Shown here: positions 59,311-64,000 of the stretch, piece after piece | How the letters are laid out: every line of letters begins with the position of its first letter | Numbering within the stretch: position 1 is the stretch's first letter | Assembly: GCA_018907035.1 (NCBI GenBank) | Contig: JACCIC010000227.1 | Coordinates: 641,001-705,000, forward strand | Direction of reading: 5' to 3' | Source: Sycobia sp. Sy_11 | Lineage: Eukaryota > Arthropoda > Insecta > Hymenoptera > Epichrysomallidae | Length of the DNA: 64,000 nucleotides | Notes under the pieces: generated by a model | What the model was told of the DNA's origin: nothing | Database searches by the model: none | The model's input: the letters and a program-made list of their open reading frames with translations, nothing else | Made by a program: the position numbers and the translations under genes

Positions 59311-59510
59311 AATTTTACTCATTCCTTTTGAACCTACATATCTTGAAAATTCATGTGTATAGAGCAATACTCCATAATGTTTTCTAAACAATAATGATAT
59401 GATGTGACTTAATTTTACTCATTCCTTTTGAACCTACATAGCTTGAAAATTCATGTGTATAAAGCAATACTCCATAATGTTTTCTAAACAATAATGATAT
59501 GATGTGACTT
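59311..59510. repeat. 100-bp tandem duplication
   Basis: aattttactcattcc starts at 59,311 and again at 59,411. The two 100-bp units differ at about two positions (atcttg/agcttg, atagag/ataaag). A third partial unit of 9 bp follows. Confidence 0.95.
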
Positions 59511-59755
59511 AATTTTACCAGACAAAGCAGAAATATTGGTAAAAACAAAAACATAGTGCAATAGAAGATTTGTTTAAAATCTGGCTCGATCGGGCATAAA
59601 ACGTTGCACATAGATAAATATTAACAAAAGCCGCCCAGTCGTGACAAATTATATTTTGCTATTTATATTATTTTTGCGACATTGATAATGTTAATGGAAA
59701 CTTTAACTTGCAAAAGCAAATTTGGAATAAGTCGGTACTTTGAAATACGAGGACG

Positions 59756-60130
59756 CTTACATATTCGTGGTGAACGTGGCGTCCGTCGGTGTATGGAATA
59801 GGGATGGACTGCGGTTCCTACATGCGTACATATAATATACGCGCAGTGGCCTGAGAGAGCGACTGCGGGAAAAACGAGCGCGAATCGATTCGAAAGCCGC
59901 GAATTCCATTAAAATGACAGAGCCCAGGCCAGCCTCGCGCGTGGGATCGCGCCGAGCAAAATTGTTTGTCGAGAACGATGACAAGGCGGTGAGAGAGGGG
60001 AGGGTTGGCCGCTAATGCAGGGAAAACGGTCGTGATTGCGATTTGAGCGATTCGCGAAATTCTTTGGCAGCGCGATCGTTCTCCCTTTGAGAGAAATTAA
60101 CCGCAACAAAGGGAGTAGGTAGGAGGCACC
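59756..60130. other. CpG-rich island
   Basis: GC-rich block between AT-rich flanks. No protein recognised. Confidence 0.5.
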
Positions 60131-61192
60131 TCTTGTGTACATTATCTTGTCGAGTTATGGTTGGTAGATTGAGTGGATGATATTTCCATTCTTTTTTGTT
60201 ACTCCATTAAATTACTTATAAATCATAGGGTACACACTTGTTATACATTTTATAAAATATTATTTCTAATAGTTTTGTAGATATTTATTACGAGTACTGT
60301 TAATATAAACTGCTTATCATTATAATTGGCACAACTGCATTTTTTTAAATTTTTCAATAATAAGTCGCATTTTAAGATACAAATATTTTCATTTTGTTTA
60401 TTCATGAAAAAGACAATTAGTAGAAGACATTTAAAAGATTCAGAGATTTAGTAATAATTCAAAACACAAATATCATTAGCAAATGATTTTTGATCAAAAT
60501 TATTAAAAAAAAAAAAATGAATAAAACGTCGAAATATAAATCCATTTTTGTCAAATAATGGAAAGACTAAATTTATCTATGGAGTATAATTCAAATATGC
60601 GCAAAATTAATTTCAATTATTAAATATTGAATATTCTGTAACAGTATGTAATATTATTATTAAAAATGATTAGGACGGAAATTAACAGTAATACAAAAAT
60701 TATTTAATAGTAATATTATTTAATAGTATATTATATTACAATTGTCGAAATATTTGATTTTAAATATAATTCTGTAGATTTTGACCAACGCATTTTATGA
60801 AAAGGTAAGAATTTCTCTCATTATTTATAATTATTTATAACAACATGTGGACATATTTAAGGATTTGAAAACATTATATAATTTCGTACAACAGGTTTCA
60901 TAACCTTTCCTGTATTGCATTTCGGCTTACCTTTCAGATTCACTGAAAGTTAAGCAGACTAGAAATTGAAATCAGCATATACTAGTTCGTTTCAGTAGTT
61001 TTCACCATGTATAGGTAGACAAGCCTAATCTCAATATGAAGGTTGCTTGGCGGCGATGTGCTTAAAAACGTAACAAATCTAAAGAGGAGATTATGGAAAT
61101 GGAGCGTGACGATCGGGATGAAAATCACTTAAGAAAGGAGTGTTTCCATAAATGAGATCGTTTTCAAAAGCGAAATGTAGAAAAATAAAAAT

Positions 61193-61194
<2 letters not shown>
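60131..61194. other. AT-rich non-coding DNA
   Basis: Nothing recognised. Confidence 0.4.

Positions 61195-61224
<30 letters not shown>
61195..61224. repeat. (AT)n microsatellite
   Basis: About 30 bp of alternating AT at the edge of a CpG-rich island. Confidence 0.95.
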
Positions 61225-61700
61225 CGCAGTGGCGCGTGCTTGCAAATTCTTCTTTTCTTTCGGCTTCACGGCGAAGCTTCCCTGTCATATTTCTCCCTCG
61301 GCTTTCCATACCATAAAATTCGTCGTCTGGCCCGACATTACTTTTTCGCCGCCTAATGTATTTTTCAATTCTTCGATTTCTGTATATAGTATAAGGAGCT
61401 GGGAGGAGTTCCCCTCGTCTCGCGAAGCCAAATGCGCGAGACCTACCACGCGGAATTCGGGATGGGTGGTCGAGTCCCGTCTTTGTCGCACACATAGCCG
61501 TGAGCGGGGGGGGTAAAGGCGAACGGTGTCGCAGGGGGAGGTTGAGATCGTTAGAAAAAAGAACACCCGAGACAGAAAGTGTAGCCAGCGCGGAATCGAA
61601 AATCGAAGGACGCTTTTGAGCCGTCGCCCGTAGCATAATATCCAAGCAATGGGTTAACGCCTCGAGACTCGCGCGGCGTTTATAGTCGGTGAAACTTAAA
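61225..61700. other. CpG-rich island
   Basis: GC-rich, with a G8 run near 61,505. A 289-codon minus frame (61,091-61,960) crosses it but also translates the adjacent (AT)n tract and resembles nothing known to me. I treat it as chance. Confidence 0.5.
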
Positions 61701-62679
61701 TTACGTTCGACGTATTTGCGACGGTGAAGATAATGGTATTCAGTTTTGCTTGCATGAAAGAAAATGTCCCACATCAAAAAATTGATTAAGTAATGGGATT
61801 TTGTTTGGTCAGGTAAAGTGAAAACATTGTTTAAAGTAGCAAGATAAAATTTTAAATATTTACTTAATAAATAAGCGAGAAAAGGAGATATTTTAACTTG
61901 CTCACAGCGAGCAGTAAGGCGAGCGATGTACGTAGTAAAAGTGCAATAGATAAATGCCAAAGCGAGTAACGCGTTAAACCATCGTCGGACATAGCTGATT
62001 CTGTCAACCTACCGTTCCTGAAAATACAAATCTCAATTTATCGCCTTTTAGAAGGGATTAAAATATTTCAACTTTAAACGCGGTGCAGAAAAAAACATAA
62101 TATACATAAATTAAACAACGTGAACAGGCATACAATGTTCGTATTCTGCTCAAGCTTCGTTCAAACGTAAATATTGGACATACGTATCGTCCAAATAGGT
62201 AAGGATCGATATTTTAAATTAAATATAAAACATGTGAAATAATTAGTATGCTGTTACTTCAGATGAATCACGTTAAAAAAAGTGTTTATCTTGAATTTCA
62301 ATATCGCGCTTAAAGTAAGTTAATAACGCGTGGTATAGTACGATGAAATACGGTGTTTCCAACATATAGCTTTTTTTGGTCATAAATAAAATTAATTTCT
62401 AAACTTTATCGTACAAGAAAAAACATACAAAATGGATTCAAATTAATTATCAAATTCGAACTTTTGACAATATTTCATGTCTGTTACCAGAAAGGTGACA
62501 TGATCTATCAATCGAAGACTTTCCAACCATACTTCATTCTTTCTTTGTCTTATAAGAGATCACCTATGCTTTATGCTCACTCTCTCTCTCTCTCTCTTTA
62601 GTATTTGTATCTCACATTAGTCTTTCATTAAAGATTATCATAGATTTGATTTTCTTACTCTAAAATTATATCTATATAT

Positions 62680-62684
<5 letters not shown>
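61701..62684. other. AT-rich non-coding DNA
   Basis: No gene recognised. (CT)n of about 20 bp near 62,580. Confidence 0.4.

Positions 62685-62735
<51 letters not shown>
62685..62735. repeat. (AT)n microsatellite
   Basis: About 45 bp of alternating AT with one break. Confidence 0.95.
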
Positions 62736-62736
<1 letters not shown>

Positions 62737-63400
62737 TTCTAAGAAGTAAATACAGAATTATCGAAATAATACAGATTATCGAAAAAGTTTTATTTAAATT
62801 CATCACTTCAGATATTAGTTTCTCCTTGGCACAATAAATAATAATATCGAAATAACTACTTTGATAATGAATCATGAATTAATAAAAAAATAAGAGAATC
62901 TTTTCTTTTTCTCGAATAGAATTCTTCACAGAATAATAAAATCTTTAACTATATCGAATTAGAAGAATCATCAATGGAGAAACTCTTACTTTTCTACTCT
63001 TATTTTTTAAATGTTTATTTTTATATAATTTATTTAATTTAATAAAACAAAACTTTAATTAAATTCTAAATAAAAATTTGAATTTTTAAATACCTAATTT
63101 CAATCTATAAGAAGTGCGGTCAATTTTCAATATATATATACATATATAACAACTAGTATATATTTTGATTGAGCTTACAGTCTTTTAATAGTAACACTGC
63201 TAACAGAATTTTATTAGTTTATAAAAAATTTGTAAAACCGATAAAAATATCAGTCGACGTAAGTAAATTTTTAATTAATACACATAAAATCAACGATTAT
63301 TTGTCATACTTTGCATAATTATCGTTAAAAGAAAATTATAAACGGATAAAACATATAAATGAAAGTTAAAACGAGGGGAAGGGATGAACGAGAAAATGAC
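62736..63400. other. AT-rich non-coding DNA
   Basis: Nothing recognised. Confidence 0.4.
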
Positions 63401-64000
63401 TGCCACAGGAGTACGAGCGCTGACTCCCTCAAAATGAATTGGGCTACGATGCACCGCGCCCCACTGCCGTTCGGACATTATCATATACGCCGTGCGAGAA
63501 GAAAGAGAGAGAGAGAGAGGGGGGGCGAAGGGTAAGAGGGAGAGGCGAAAATTTTATTGGTTTAACGAATTTATGCGGCGCCCCCGCAGAGCACCCCGCA
63601 GTAAAACCTAATATAACGAGACTCAGTTGGCACGGTTTGCCACCTCGTAAAACACTGGTAGGGCGCGCGACCAAGTCTGCGTCGTCGTCGTCGTCGACGC
63701 CTCTGCCGCTCTCTCCGTAAAACTGAGACGGAGCGAGGGAAGAGGGGGGCGAGGCGTCGAGGACGAGAGGCGTGTGTCACAGAGCGGCCGACGGTCCGAC
63801 TGCCACTCGGCCCATCAATTTTATGTAAATAAAGGGCCGCGCGTCGGACGAGCGGGCAAGCGTCGTTGACATGCGACCTGGAACGGACGCGACGCCTAGG
63901 ATCCATGCATGTATTCAGCGTCCATTTTCCAAGTCGTTCGCTCCGTCGCGCCGACATAAGACGAAAGGGGAGGGGGCGGGGGGCTCGGGCAATGCATACA
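63401..64000. other. CpG-rich island running off the window
   Basis: GC-rich to the window end. It contains (GA)n near 63,504, a (GTC)n run at 63,679-63,696, and an AT word block catcaattttatgtaaata at 63,811-63,829 set in CpG-rich DNA. That block resembles Hox/Exd, POU and forkhead type sites. Overlapping frames are artefacts of composition. Could be a promoter or enhancer of a gene outside the window. Confidence 0.5.

Noticed and set aside
61091..61960. 289-codon minus-strand open frame
   Set aside because: It crosses a CpG-rich island where stops are rare, its C-terminal part translates the (AT)n tract, and I recognise no domain. Chance frame more likely than a gene.
1..64000. Search for tRNA, rRNA, CRISPR arrays or bacterial-type operons
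   Set aside because: None seen. The only tRNA-like string is the primer site at 10,523-10,542, which is part of the BEL element.

Overview
This is a window of animal, almost certainly insect, nuclear DNA. The background is AT-rich, with long (AT)n, (CT)n and (GA)n microsatellites, short CpG-rich islands and a dense layer of transposable elements. A hymenopteran, most likely an ant, is my best guess. It rests on the mix of element families (BEL/Pao, mariner, R1-clade Waldo-like, Penelope-like, hAT relics) and on CpG-rich islands in AT-rich DNA. This is inference, not proof. I found no convincing host protein-coding gene and no tRNA or rRNA gene. Nearly every open frame I can recognise belongs to a mobile element.

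Layout. 1-3.7 kb: AT-rich DNA, a perfect 147-bp inverted repeat pair, and the endonuclease part of an old jockey-like non-LTR element. 3,671-11,861: a young BEL/Pao LTR retrotransposon on the minus strand, with near-identical 1.3-kb LTRs, a tRNA-Phe primer site, a polypurine tract, gag, pol and a 5-bp target duplication (TCGAT). It sits inside the non-LTR relic, whose RT tail resumes at 11,867. 12.8-13.3 kb: a diverged LTR of the same family. 13.5-14.1 kb: a hAT/ZMYM1-like relic. 14.5-16.2 kb: CpG-rich islands. 19.2-19.6 kb: a truncated mariner. 25.1-27.3 kb: a Penelope-like element with RT and GIY-YIG domains, a 16-bp target duplication and a hammerhead ribozyme motif. 27.9-28.2 kb: another endonuclease relic. 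32.66-33.94 kb: a complete but frameshifted mariner. 34.1-38.8 kb: a Waldo-like R1-clade element lying between ACAY repeats. 42.3-42.9 kb: a third relic of the BEL LTR family. 44.8-45.3 kb: a Penelope fragment in inverted arrangement with two decayed hammerheads. 46.8-48.1 kb: a decayed R1-clade RT. 50.2-50.5 kb: a possible BEL gag relic. 55.6-58.4 kb: a large interrupted palindrome around a CpG-rich island. 59-64 kb: more CpG-rich islands, a 100-bp tandem duplication and (AT)n tracts.

The observations most worth checking are these: (i) the gag stop of the BEL element lies in the strong readthrough context UGA-CUA-G, with pol in the same frame; (ii) a hammerhead core in the Penelope element has the very short ACGU helix III expected of dimeric ribozymes; (iii) a 2.8-kb interrupted palindrome has about 97% identical arms flanking a CpG island; (iv) the mariner has its last two catalytic aspartates 30 rather than 34 residues apart; (v) a GTGACGGGA-type motif pair is kept at similar spacing in related BEL LTRs. 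All alignments and counts were made by eye.
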